DNA of 64,000 nucleotides, taken from contig NC_087062.1 in assembly GCF_963678635.1 (NCBI RefSeq), positions 87,645,845 to 87,709,844 on the forward strand, given 5' to 3'. Positions 34,111 to 45,658 of this stretch are shown here, one piece after another; within the stretch, counting starts at the first letter, position 1; the number at the start of each line of letters is the position of its first letter. The notes beneath the pieces are model-generated. The model worked only from the letters and a program-made list of their open reading frames with translations. It had not been told where the DNA came from and did no database searches. Made by a program: the position numbers and the translations under genes. The DNA comes from Symsagittifera roscoffensis (Eukaryota > Xenacoelomorpha > Acoela > Convolutidae).

Positions 34111-34319
34111 GATTTTTATTTACAATTGATTCTATTTACAATATTGCTATTTACAAAATCCTATTCTAAGAATAAAAATTTTTGAAAATAAAAAGAAAAA
34201 CTAGTTTCCTATTCCTTATAAGATTTATTAAAATTTTACTAATTTGTGACCCCAACAGTATCCGATCTATCGCGATTTAACGTTCCGACTAGTCCTATTG
34301 CTTTTGATTCAGTTATTTC

Positions 34320-35040
34320 GACCTGTACCTTTAGTACCGTCACACCACTTCTTTGTGCTGTCCCAACACCTCTACGTACTGTCCCAAGCTTTCTCTCTAC
34401 TGTCCCAAGACTACTCGGTGCTGTCCCAGTACTTCTTGTTAGTGTCCCAAGACCACTGTCGCAAGACCCTTGCCCCAAGACTACTGTCCCAAGACTACTG
34501 TCCCAAGAGTACTGTCCCAAGACCACTGTCCCAAGACCCTTGCCCCAAGACTACTGTCCCAAGACTACTGTCCCAAGACTACTGTCCCAAGACTACTGTC
34601 CCAAGACTACTGTCCCAAGACTACTGTCCCAAGACCACTGTCCCAAGACCATTGTCCCAAGACCAGTGTCCCAAGACCACTGTCCCAAGACCAGTGTCCC
34701 AAGAGCACTGTCCCAAGCTCACTGTCCCATAACCACTGTCCCAAGACCAGTGTCCCAAGACCTCACCGTCCCAAGACTGCACCGTCCTAAGACCGCACTG
34801 TCCCAAGAACGCACTGTCCCAAGACTACAATGTCCCAAGACCGTACCGTCCCAATACCGTACTGTCCCAAGACCTTACCAAGACTGCTCTGGCCCAAGAC
34901 TGTCCCAAAACTGCACCGTCCCAAGACTGTCCCAAGACTGCACTGTCCCCAGACTGTCCTATGACTGCACTGCTCCAAGACCGTCCCCAGACTGCACTGT
35001 CCAAAGACTTCTTCGGTACTGTCCCAAGACTTGTCACCAA
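34320..35040 (-). repeat. 14-bp minisatellite in the leader of copy B
   Basis: Core about 34440-34790: more than 20 copies of CCCAAGACTACTGT (+ orientation), with diverged copies on both sides. Two blocks share a longer pattern that includes CAAGACCCTTGCCC. Because 14 is not a multiple of 3, all frames on both strands stay open, which creates spurious repeat ORFs. On the element's sense strand each unit gives a GGG run. Confidence 0.95.
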
Positions 35041-36543
35041 GTGTCTGGATAGTAGGATTTCTTCCTCTTCGTTGTGGGGACTCTTGAACCACTGTGCCGT
35101 GTACCACCGCTTGAGCTCTAGAAAAAAAAATTTCCGAAAACCATATCTTAATGGCCAAAAGCTTCAAATACTGAGCCCCTTGTATTTATCAATTTGAAAC
35201 CCAATTTTAAACCCAACTTCTTCGCAGGTATTTTGTGATCACCTGTTCGTTCAAATACCAATAACAAATTCTCACCAAAACGTAAAAACTTAATAAGGAA
35301 AAACTATAAAAACAGAGAGATGAGCCCACCCAAAAATTCAGAGCTGACAGATGTCAACCTTTGTCCGAAAAAAACGTCTGGTACTTGATTGCCACGCGTT
35401 TTCCTCCCCCCTGCTAGCGGTCTTATGGGGTATCACAAAAACTGTCTATGTCCGTTCTCCCCTACCGATCCGACCAGGGTACCTACCTTAATTCGATGTT
35501 AAATTTGGATATCCGTTTTTATAACCGACGCGTGTAAGAATCTTATGTAACTAAATCGACGATGCCGATCAATTAGTTACTCTAATGTGTCCCCCCTTTT
35601 TACACTTTACAACCACCAACCTCTTACCTAACCAGCCCCCCTTCTAACCTCCCCCCTCTTTAGCCCCCCTCTAAAGCCGAAAATTCCCTTAAGCGCCGGG
35701 TGCTAAACCTCTCGAGAGAAAACCGTAGACCTGTTTCCAGGCCTGCTTGAGTAAAAACTTCCTCAAAACAATGGGGTTCCGCTTATCCAATTTTACACTT
35801 ATTTCCTATAGTGTGATGTGGATTTTATGATACCCGTTTGTCCAACTTGAGAACACCCCTGCGCGTCCTCCTCTTGTTGTACCGGTCCCGTGCTCGTTGT
35901 CTCCTTGACGTGCACTGCACTTGTCATCAGCACCACCTTCCCACTTGGCTGGTCACCTATCCCAGTCAAGTCTCCTAGCGGTTCAGCTCAATCCTTGTGA
36001 AGCACTTTCTCACTCGGCTGGTCACCTCTTCCAGTCAAGTCTCCTAGTTGTCCAGCTAAGTTGCAAGCTATCTGAAAACCCTTAGCAACGCCCCCCACTC
36101 GGGCACCTTATTGAGGTTGCTGGATTAGATTGCTAGGTTGATCGAAACGATCGGTCTTATAAAACAGTATGGGTATACTACTTAATTAATATAAAGGTTT
36201 GATCCAACTAATCTGGTGTCAAAGTCACTGTCAATTTTTTTACGGTTTTTGTTCCTTTTTCTATTCTTTTTTCTTGTTTTTGTTTTGTTTTTTGTCTTTT
36301 TGCTCGTGTTTTTGTCCCCCTAGTTACCCCCGCACCCCCCACCCTTACTCGGTTAGCTAAACCTCGTTCGGAGAGCGTACCAGGAAACTTTCTCGAGTTT
36401 TCTTAAAAAGCTATTACGGTACAACCGGAAGGCTTACACGTTCCCGCTGAACCGTACAACTTGTCAAGGTACTCTAGAATGGGCATGTAGCCCGGAGCTG
36501 TGTCAAGTGGGTTCGACTCCGTAGTCATGATGTCGTAAAAATA
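35041..36543 (-). other. Leader of copy B between 5' LTR and minisatellite
   Basis: About 1.5 kb without a supported ORF. It holds C-rich and T-rich stretches and a 69-bp-spaced direct repeat (35942-36058: GGCTGGTCACCT and CCAGTCAAGTCTCCTAG occur twice). A B-box-like GGTTCGACTCC lies near 36508. Nothing else is recognisable. Confidence 0.6.
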
Positions 36544-36556
36544 CCCAGGAGCGCCA
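36544..36556 (-). promoter_or_regulatory. Candidate primer-binding site
   Basis: In the sense direction, 11 bases after the LTR end, the sequence reads TGGCGCTCCTGGG. PBSs begin with TGG because tRNAs end in CCA. The offset is larger than usual and I cannot name the tRNA. Confidence 0.3.
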
Positions 36557-36567
36557 TAAAAACACTA

Positions 36568-37532
36568 TGTAACAGTCGCCTACTTCGGTCACATATGAGG
36601 CTTAAGAAAAATAGGCCCTATAACCATTGGCTCAGGAGTCAGGGACACTATCTCTTGTGTTTTTCTACCTCAAAACGGTCGGAGCCAATTCGGTTCACTT
36701 GCAACATGAGACTAAAACCCGTTACAGCTTAAAAGCCACTACCAAAACAACCCCCTCCCACTCTAGAAAATAAGAACGTCTCCATACTTAGGTCTCAAAA
36801 TACCCAAAATACACGAACCCTGTTAAAAACAGGGTCGGAACAATCCGTTAAGTTACATTTTATTGGACAGTGAAATTTTGATCTATTTCAGATGGATCAA
36901 CCTAAAACTCGCCTTATCTAAACATAATTATCACAAAATACACTCGGGAAAGAATTAGGTACTCAAATTAGGTACTCACATAGCAGCACACTTGAGAATC
37001 AGAGTAATTAAGCTAATTAGTAAATCTAGCATAAATACGATTGAATATGACTCGAGAAGTTTGCTATCAATGAATTCCAATTCAAGGAAATGAGTTTTAG
37101 CTTGAGAATATAGTTTTGGGTCTGAACCATTGGGAAACTTCAGTTGTCTACCTTTCCACTGAAGTTTCACTCTGGTTCAGCTGGATTTCGATGTTCTTTC
37201 GTAATCACTCTGTCTCCTATATCAAGATAGGACAGCTCTACTCTCGTGTTTTTTACTACAATCTCGGAAATTGCGAATAGCAATTTCCCGCTAATTTTTT
37301 TGTCACATTCCCGCAATTGCGATTCGGTCGTTCTGATTTTATTTCTGATGTTTTCAGTTGTCGCGAGAAAGTTGAGCATGACAGGCTCAATTCGAATTTT
37401 TGAAAAATTAAACTTCATCCCAAAACTAGGTATTTCGTATTCCTCAAGGTCAAACTTCCAGATATGACCGACTGGCACATAGCTCCCCAAAATGATACAT
37501 CGGTCGCATAAGTCCAAAAAAAATCAGTCGCA
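36568..37532 (-). repeat. 5' LTR of copy B (965 bp)
   Basis: Starts (sense) at 37532 with TGCGACTGATTT and ends at 36568 with CTGTTACA, giving the TG...CA ends expected of an LTR. It matches 19074-19951 and the LTR of copy A. It is the most complete LTR of the family in the window. An AATAAA lies at 36859-36864 (minus strand). Confidence 0.88.
36859..36864 (-). terminator. AATAAA polyadenylation signal in 5' LTR of copy B
   Basis: Sense-strand AATAAA at the same place as in copy A (18069-18074). Confidence 0.45.
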
Positions 37533-39979
37533 CCTACAATGAGCGTTAGTTTGGAGGTAGATTACACGCTCAAAAGGCGGTGGGTCGTCGGATGAACTCC
37601 CAATTGCGAAAGTATTTTTTGTGTTAAGAATTAAGTATGTAATAAACATAACGTACAGCTTACAATAAAAAACCAAAAGTTCAAATTTATATTGTTGCTA
37701 AATATAATTAAAATAAATTATTTTTATCAAAAAATCAAATAGAAAACCAAGTTAATTTGAGATTCTCAAAAAGAGGTAAAATATTATTATTGAAAATTAT
37801 CAATAAAATATAATTTCTAAAACTTCGAAAGCCATTTACTAGAAATGCTTGTCCTACAATTCGTCAATTTGTATGGTCCGTATGGGTAAATCGACTACGT
37901 TCAACGAGATCGAAAACTTCCTGGAGAACACAATCATAACCATGACAAAACTGATATATCAAGAAAAAATTTCCGCTTAAAGTTGTAGGAGATACAAATG
38001 GCGATCCGTCAAACCTCCTAAGAACTAGTTACCACAATGCCCTCGATCAGAGTACGTCCGTCGTACCCGACTACAAATCAATCAAATGAGGTCTATATCG
38101 ACGAACTCGGGTCAAAAAAATACCTTCAAAACCAGCAAATATGTCAGAAGTTTCTATAACCGACAAATGTCGCCCAAATTTTAAAAAAGAGCGGTTCTGA
38201 CTTGGTTTGCGGTGTTACAATCTTCGCATCCGATAAAAACTTGAAATTGCTGTTCAACTCAGAGGCAATATTAGCCGATGGAACTTTTAAGGCGTAGCCC
38301 CCCCCCAACGCTTGAACAATTGTATGTACTGTACGGTCTGTAAAACGGTTGTCTTCCACTAGTTTTTGGCTTTCTTAGCGGAAAATTGGTTTGCCAGTAC
38401 CGAAAATTTTCCAAAATTATTTTTCAGAAAAGTGGGTTTTTTTGTCGACCTATTCTTATCACCACTGCAAATACCGTTTTTAAAGTAAAATTTAATTGCC
38501 AGAAGCCATCATCTTCAATCATACAAATATCTCGTCTGCATCAAAAATTTTGTTACTCCTACCAATCAAAAATGGAGAAAACAATCCTCTCAAAAACGTT
38601 ATCGTATGATCGAGACAAGGAATTTAAAAGAAGATTTAACATTAAAAAATCAGAAGTTTTATAACAAAATTCAACCGACAGAAAATCCGAATGAAGATAA
38701 GATTAAAAAAATTTCCCATTATAAAACATGAAGTTATAGTACAAAGTTAACAGACAATCCGAATGACTAAACTGTATGCTGCTAAACTGCAGATCTAAGT
38801 GCAATTTTTCCAAAAATTGCATTTCACAATTTCTCTTGCTTAAATTCGATTTCACTGCTCTTTCTCAGTGAAACTTGGTTTTCAGAAAATATAACTCAAT
38901 CTGAAAAATTTTTAGCACTTCTTTAAATATTATAGCATGATCACACCGTTCTCAGGGGGTACATGGTACAATCCGAATCGCCTTTTGAAACCAAGTCGGT
39001 TTTAAACTATAAGAATATTCATGGATCCAAACCCCTTTTGTTTAGCATAAGGCGCCAGCGATAAGCCTCTTTTTTAATCTAAAATCCTTCTCTCACGTCT
39101 AAACATCAATTTGGCATTGCTTGCATTAAAGACTGTCTGAAGGTTTATATAAATTAATTTGAAACTTTTGGACATAGTTATTATTACAAAATTTATTTGA
39201 TATCTACCTCCTTGTGACTTTACTTGCTTAAACAGTAACTGGTGGACACTAACTTCTTCAATTTCTCAAGAATCCGCCTTCCTAGAAGTCATTAGTCTTT
39301 TATGTCTGCCACAACATATCGATGTTCCAACGCATAAAAGCAACCAATATCTGAACTTCTGTTAATTACCAATCATAGAATTATTTTTTCGGTGGGACCT
39401 GACATATTCTGCGACAACTACCCAGTAATTTTTAAAATTACCGAGGTTGCAAAGGAAACTGCTCCAAGTTCTTCTCTACCAAATCTTCGTTATACCTTTC
39501 AGTCGTCAATTCGAACGTTTCAATCTTTTTTGACTTGATTTGGAATAACAGCCTTAAACTTAATTCCTATCTAATAAAACAGTACACAATTGATTGCTCT
39601 GCATTGATTCACAGCTCTATTGCCATTGCTTTACTCCTCTATTGCATTGATTCATTCATCTTCTCAAAAAACGGCAAAAATCTGGTTTGTTTTCCAGAGA
39701 ACGGTTGCTTCAAAACTCTCTGAAACAAATAGATCTAAATCTAAGCACGTCGAGTGAACTAAATAAAAAATCTTTTAAAAGTCATTTCAACATGAACTCA
39801 ATGAACTCAACCACACAATATTTTACATTTCTGTGTTGTTTGATTTTGATTCTTCCTATCCCTCTACAAAATAATTAAGGAGGACTCTGAAGTTGCAAAC
39901 GCTTCCAACCAATTTTCAATTAATCTTATGGAAAACAACTGATTACACCATTTTAATAGAAATCGCAGATGCAGATATC
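37533..39979. other. AT-rich region without a recognised gene
   Basis: No supported gene. A short minus-strand ORF at 38144-38359 (with KVPSANIASELNSNFKFLSD) could be a scrap of a decayed protein, but I recognise no family and its frame is short. The last part (about 39700-39980) may be the upstream end of the LINE that follows. Confidence 0.5.
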
Positions 39980-41450
39980 CGCCTTTCTGACCTTTAAAAT
40001 TTTGTTTCGGAGGTTGAACAACTGCTCAGACAGTGTGACGATTCCTCTTCTATTACAATTTTTTTTCTGTTGATTCTGCAAGCCAACTTGCCCGCATCGC
40101 TCAACATTTATTCCATTCGGTGACAAATAATTTGATAATGCCCAATATCTGGAAAACGTTTCACATCAAGCCATCAGACAAGTCTGATTCCCGTTCATTG
40201 ATCATCAATTATCGCTCAATCTGTGTACTGCTTAAATTTTCAATCTTTCAAGATCGTATTTCTATTAATTTATCTATCTATCCCAAGTTTTGTCATCTTA
40301 TTGATAGTCATCAACACGGTTTCATGACAAAGAGAAGCACTGTAGTTCAAATTACTTCCTACCTCGATGCAAAATATCTGGCAACTGATTCAGCAAGTCC
40401 GTGCCTTTCAAATTACTCCGATGTGAAAAAGCTTTTGACTTTGTAGCCCACCATTTACTACTTGCCAAACACGAAAAGCTACGTTTTTGCAGAGAATTTT
40501 TGACTTTTTTCAAATTTAATTTTGCTGATCGTTTATAGAAAACTATAGTTAGCTAAAATTGATCTTTTTTAGCTGGCATTACATTTGGAGTACCTCCAGG
40601 TAGTGGGCTGGGGCCTCTATTATTTGTTATGCTTTTTAACTACGCACCACAACCGAACAAAAATGGGTCATATTTTCTTTTAGCCGATGATATGAAAATC
40701 TTTTCCTCAGTCTCGTCTGACCTCCAATCAAAGAAAATTGACTCCTTCTTGGTTTGATTAATTGCAAATGAATTAAGTTTTCATCCCTCCAACTGTAAAA
40801 CATTACGTTTTGGCTACAACATTTCAAATGAACCCTTTCTTGACAGAAATTTTTTTCATTACATTAAATTCATTTTTGATCAACAAACTAATTTGGCATA
40901 GCATATTTTTTTTAGTTTAGAAAAATGTTCAAAAGTTGTTAATTTTCTTAGACGCAACTTACCTTTCAGTGTCTTTAGTTCTAAGAAAAAAGTTTTACTT
41001 TCATCACTTTGTATTTTTTTAGTGCTATTAGGCTCACAAGTATGGTCCCCATCCATTACTAGTTTTTAAAAATCAGAGAAGTTCCTGGCGAAAGTAGTTC
41101 GCTGGATTTCCTACAATCGTGACTATGCTTCAGCCATGAGAAACCTTCAATTACTGCCCATCATATTCCAGTTGGTTAAAGCTGACTTGACCCTTATTTT
41201 GATTGTTTGCAAAAGTAGTGTGGACGTTGACTACTCCCGTTATTGAGGGAACAACCGACAAGATCTTCAAAAATGGGATTTTTCAACATTCTGGGCACTT
41301 CATTAACCAAAAAGTTCAGTTCCGATTGCAACTAGTATGTGAGGGCTCTACAAGATTCACACGAGATTATGCATCATCACAAAATTAGATTAGACGCTTT
41401 TTCCCTTTAGTGAAATCGGATTTGAACAGTTTTTTCAATGCGTAACTCTC
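39980..41450 (+). pseudogene. Degenerate non-LTR (LINE) reverse transcriptase
   Basis: Read across frames, the strand shows the order typical of a Jockey/CR1-like LINE RT: IWKTFHIKPSDKSDSRS and NYRSICVLL (fingers), DSHQHGFMTKRST, then KAFDFVAHH, GVPPGSGLGPLLFVMLFN and LLADDMKIFSSV, which match motifs A, B and C with the catalytic DD pair. A C-terminal part with repeated Arg/Leu/Tyr follows up to about 41450. Many stops and shifts are present. No endonuclease domain could be recognised upstream, so the element is 5'-truncated or too decayed. Confidence 0.82.
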
Positions 41451-41689
41451 AACATTCAAAATAGACTAGTTTTTTTCGTATTTTGTCAAATGCTTGGGTA
41501 AAAACTTCCGCTCTCAAATTTCTGCCCGCTGTTTTTATGTTCTTTCATTTTATTGTTCCACAAACTGAAACTAAGTTTTTTCATCTTATTGTTCTATTTA
41601 TGTTAAATAAATTTTTAGAAGTGTATCAGTATTCAAGCAAATTTTTTCGTAAACGAGAAATTTTTGGACTGTCAGTTCAGTTGATTGAG
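41451..41689. other. AT-rich sequence after the LINE
   Basis: No supported feature. The + strand ORF running from here into the next LTR relic has no recognisable domain. Confidence 0.4.
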
Positions 41690-41940
41690 AAACCTCACTT
41701 GGTTCACCTGAACTTCCTATTCCTTTATCCGGGTTTCCGTACCCAACCGCCGTATTTTCCATTAGGAACGAAAAAAAATCTGCTCAAGTAAATTGTGTTG
41801 GCCAATTGGGAATAGCAATTGAACTCGAGATGTTTTTTTTTGATCAAGTTTCCCGCAGTTATAATTTCAGTTATTTTGAATTCTGATTTCTGCGTTCCAG
41901 TTACTGCAAGAAAACTGAGCATTGAAATTGAGCATGAAAA
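41690..41940 (-). repeat. Old relic of the giant element's LTR
   Basis: Short blocks in the right order match the LTR at 37165-37385 and 19655-19875: CACTTGGTTCACCTG, AATTGGGAATAGCAATT, TTTCCCGCAGTT, and GCAAGAAAACTGAGCAT. Identity is much lower than among the other LTRs, so it is an older insertion of the family. Confidence 0.55.
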
Positions 41941-42419
41941 CTAAGGAAACCAGTTTTAACAGCATCGAAAACATTTTTTGCGAGTATGTAGATTGATATA
42001 ATTGAAAGCAAGAAAAAGTAGATAGTTTGGCAGAACTCCAATTTTCAGATTTTGGAAAATTCAATTCGAATCGAAAAAAAACTTCTTTATCTGGCCGACT
42101 AACAAATCAAACTGTGGATCAATGCCCTCATAACGTGTTGTCTTTATGAAGTGAGCCCCCAGAATATCAACAAAATTGAAGTACAGTGCCATTGTTCAGT
42201 TACAGAGTTTTGCCTAGAAGGAAATTTTATCTACTTCACTAAAAGTCAGTGCCATTATCAATCTAAAACTAAACAGCAATTAAAATCGGCATCGACCTGC
42301 ACATATTTCTGACTTTGAAAACCCTTTAAATTTGGTTTTCATTCAGCCCTTTTCATTCGTAAAAATTAGGTTTTTCATTTTTCGGCGATCTGGACGAGGA
42401 GGATGAGGACAAGTGATTG

Positions 42420-42760
42420 GGGTATGCGTGGGAAGCACTGATTGAATTAGGCATCAAATTCAAACCTTTTCATAATTTGTGAGTACTTTTAGAAATCGAA
42501 TCATCCAAGAGTCAAGCAGAATCTGTTGCAACAAACTCATTTAATTTATAGTCGAATAAAATCTCTTACTTAGGATTTTTGATTAAACAGGATTTTTGAT
42601 TAAATTTTTGATTAAAGGATTAGAATTCAGCAGATTGAAAACAATTAACTAGCCAAAAAGCCAACATCAAACCTGCGCTGGGTTCACGATATCTAACCAT
42701 TACTATGCATTCTATGCATACCATCCGGTGTTTTCCCTATAAAGAGCTATCTCTCTCTTA
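42420..42760 (+). pseudogene. Scrap of a Gypsy-type reverse transcriptase thumb
   Basis: Reading across frames gives EALIELGIKFKPFHNL, KISYLGFLIKQ and a following segment with NHYYAF spacing, which resembles the RT region after the catalytic motif in Gypsy elements (LKLKPSKC, YLGFIIS, NYYRKF). It is short and broken. Confidence 0.4.
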
Positions 42761-43595
42761 TTGGAATAAACTATAGGTTTTGTAGACAAATGTGAGATAA
42801 TTCATTTTGTTAGGGTTGCTCATACCCGTTGTAGGAGTCTTTTTACTTCTGTTTATTAATTTTGCGTGAACTGTATTATGTTGGTTTGCTATGAAATCAA
42901 CTTTCTGTTTCTTTTGCTATAAGATAGATCTAATCAAAAGTCGGAATGGCGACAACTAGTTCAAGCCAAAATACCGCATTTCACAAGCAATAGAACGCGG
43001 CAGTTCGTCTCAAATCAATTGAATCAGGTTTTTTCATTGCTTAGTAGTTCCGCGAAAAATTCTATATCATAACCCACTCTCGCTAAAGCATGGCCATTTG
43101 GTGGCTGTGAGTTGATAACTCTCAATAGCTTTAATTATTTACTCGCTTTATTTCCCTGAGGCGATTTGTTGCTCTTTAAAATGCTACCAAGTTTCACTTG
43201 CGACCAATGGTGCAAAAAATCAAACAAAAATGAGTTAAATAAATCAATTAAACGAGTAACAAAATTCATCTTATTTCAGGTTGTTTTCTCTCGTGCCCTG
43301 AAGACGCTAGTTCGTTTAAATTTTGAGTTTGGATTGCATGGCCATCAACAGGTTCAATTTTCCGTTTTAGTTTCAAATCAAAACTTAGGTTATTCATGCA
43401 TTTCACGGAATTATAAACAGTTTGAAAATAATATTTTAAAATGATTCATTTAATATCAAGCTAAACTTCTGAGCTAGATGGCACCCGGACAATTAGAAAC
43501 ATCGCTTGTACACACCAGGGAGTATTTTGAGTCGGATCGATCAGTCATTTACTCGAGCGTGGGATGCAGATTTGAAGAAAAGCCATAACTTTTTC

Positions 43596-43640
43596 TAAGG
43601 TCGACCATATGTCTTCTGTGAGCTCTCATGGAGCACTAAA
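43596..43640 (-). repeat. Dispersed repeat, inverted copy
   Basis: AGGTCGACCATATG...GAGCTCTCATGGAGCAC is the reverse complement of the core of the repeats at 44270-44370 and 61610-61700. Confidence 0.65.
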
Positions 43641-44269
43641 AGAATTTTTTTATATATATAAGTTTTTAAAACCGCACGCGAACATTTTTTAAGCAAACTT
43701 GCCAAAAAGGACGTTTTTGAACAGGTTTTGGTCAGTTTCGACTATAATTACGTCTTATTGATGGGCGAACTTTTCCTCAAAAACAAGTTACGATATTGTG
43801 ACACCGAAAAGTTTATTAAAAAGGTTGAAGTTTTTTGGACTGCCGAAAATTGGTGACCTAAATACAGATTACTTTTCCGTTTTAATTAAACCTGCTTTTA
43901 TGAGAGTTACTAAAAATTTCTGAAATAGATAAAATTAGAAAAATGTTGATCTTCCAAATAAAAGCTTTTTCTTTGTCATTTAGTCACAATTATTTCAAAG
44001 GACCTTTTACTTATCTAATCTGTGAAGAGGTGGATTTAGGGGAGGGGCGGAGGGGCTGGGGATTGGGACGGACGCTTCCTCCTACACCCTGTCGACCTAA
44101 AGGGTTCCACTTCATACTACTTTGAGACATCCTTTTTTGCCTAAAAATTTGCTACAGGCGCTTTTGGTGCAAATATATACTATTTTTGAGGGGGGAGCAC
44201 ACGCCAGAAAAACGCATTTTTGTGTTCAAACATTTCCAAAGTCTTCCTAAAAACGCTTTTTTTGGCCTC

Positions 44270-44370
44270 TTTTTTTTCAAAACTTCGCCTGCGGCGGAGC
44301 AATTTTGGCCAAAACAGGTTCTTGCTAGTGCTTTGGGAGAGCTCAGAAAATCAATTTGTTCGACCTAAAA
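44270..44370 (+). repeat. Dispersed repeat with AGTGCTTTGGGAGAGCTCAG core
   Basis: The core AGTGCTTTGGGAGAGCTCAG followed by AAAATCA and TCGACCTAAAAAAA is shared with 61610-61700, and in part with 43596-43640 (inverted) and 63200-63240. Confidence 0.75.
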
Positions 44371-44534
44371 AAATCGCCACATATTTATGGATTTTTTTTA
44401 AAAAAAAACCCACCTCTCTCGAGAAAAATGTAGATCTGCCCTGAACTTTTATGTATTTTTCTTCTTTTCTACTGAATGCAATGTTCATTTTCGCTTCAGT
44501 AAACGTGCAACAGTGAATAGCTTTACCTATTATC

Positions 44535-44640
44535 TGTATTTTTGCCGTTTGTGAAACATCGAAATTGAGATAAGACAAAAGTTCAAAGTAGCAGCTTTTT
44601 TTTCCGAACAGGTGTTTTTTTGACTGTTTAAGATCCTACC
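44535..44640 (+). repeat. Direct repeat, first copy (partner 45550-45658)
   Basis: CGAAATTGAGATAAGACAAA, TTCAAAGTAGCAGC and CTGTTTAAGATCC recur in the same order about 1 kb downstream. Function unknown. Confidence 0.75.
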
Positions 44641-44894
44641 ATGTCCAATCATTTTTATTCTTACTTCGGTACTCGTGTTTTTGTAACAGAAACATGCGTT
44701 GTTCAATTATTTGTTCAATCCAATTTTTATCAATGCTTAATCGCAAATCCGCCACGAAGCATTACGATCATGCTGTGAATTGGGTTTTTAGCTAGTTTAA
44801 ATTGGTTTTCAATTAATTCTTAGATACCTGTCATATGTTTTTCTGTTCGAAGTAAATTGGACGTCTTGAAAGTTTTATAGTTGGATGGAAAATA

Positions 44895-44975
44895 TACAAT
44901 CTTTATTTAATGGCAGTTTTCTTTCTTCTAAACCTAGTTTGTCATTTGGTATACCAGTGGTATCACTCTACTATA
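44895..44975 (+). repeat. Possible LTR-end relic of the smaller Gypsy family
   Basis: TTTGGTATACCAGTGG in this context resembles the LTR end at 54581-54640 (reverse) and the stretch at 53470-53525. Similarity is short and the call is tentative. Confidence 0.3.
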
Positions 44976-45549
44976 ACTCAGCTCGTTGGGATTCAAATCT
45001 GCAGGAACTTTTTCGTTTTGGCCAAACCACACTGTAGCACCGCCTACCCGATAAACAACTGGGTTCTTTATTGGCCAAATATTTTTGATAGGTATCTATA
45101 TTTAGAAGTTAGATTAGTCAGAAAAGCAAGAGAGATCCTAAGCTACGATTTATTGCAGAGATATGATGTTGTCGCAAAATAAAAGAGAGTTGCGCAAGAG
45201 AAGAAAATTTTGGGGCATGAGAAGATGCGAAGCGGACAATAACGTAAGATCCAAACTGTAATTGATTTTGGGCCCACAAGGTATGAAAGGGTTCTCCCTA
45301 AAACACACCCTGGGTTAATTTGTTGTCACTGTGTTTCAAAAAATTTTCCAATATCTTAGAAACTGCATTTGTAGAACTATCAAATTTCATCATCGAGCGT
45401 TGCAAATAGCTAAGAATCTAATTTTAGAGTACTTTCAATTTTGTCAAAAACTTGCGTTAGAGAAACGAGATTTGAACAAAACTTGATACAAGAAAACTTC
45501 ATGTAGACGAAGACTGATGATTGGAAAAACTGCAATCTGCAACGGAAGT

Positions 45550-45658
45550 TTCTGTCAGAAACTTTAATCCCGACGAAATTGAGATGAGGCAAAACTTCAA
45601 AGTAGCAGCTTTTTTTCCAAAACAGGTAATTTTTTCACTGTTTAAGATCCAGTCAAAC
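45550..45658 (+). repeat. Direct repeat, second copy
   Basis: Partner of 44535-44640. Confidence 0.75.

Larger units (their letters stand above)
19074..37532 (-). mobile_element. Giant Ty3/Gypsy-type LTR retroelement, copy B
   Basis: About 18.5 kb on the minus strand. The 5' LTR is 36568-37532, followed by a leader, gag, pol (without protease), macrodomain-like segment, repeat spacer, second polyprotein, and a truncated 3' LTR 19074-19951. LTR ends are TG and CA. Flanks CCTAC (right) and ACAAG (left) do not match, so no target-site duplication is seen. Three large losses separate it from a complete element: protease and the pre-RT linker; a loop of the macrodomain; and the C-terminal domain plus LTR start. 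Confidence 0.93.

Noticed and set aside
34246-35167. Long repeat-containing ORFs on both strands (up to 268 codons)
   Set aside because: They come from the 14-bp minisatellite, whose period leaves every frame open; there is no independent coding signal.
36470-36545. tRNA gene near the B-box GGTTCGACTCC
   Set aside because: No A box at the right distance and no acceptor or anticodon stem could be drawn.
1-37532. Tail-to-tail arrangement as a simple assembly artefact
   Set aside because: The copies differ by many independent indels and nonsense codons and have different large deletions, so one is not a mirror of the other. Long reads would still be needed for proof.
38144-38359. Possible transposase fragment
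   Set aside because: 71 codons without a catalytic motif; no family recognised.
44910-45182. 90-codon ORF as a small membrane protein
   Set aside because: Overlaps a probable LTR relic and shows no conserved motif.
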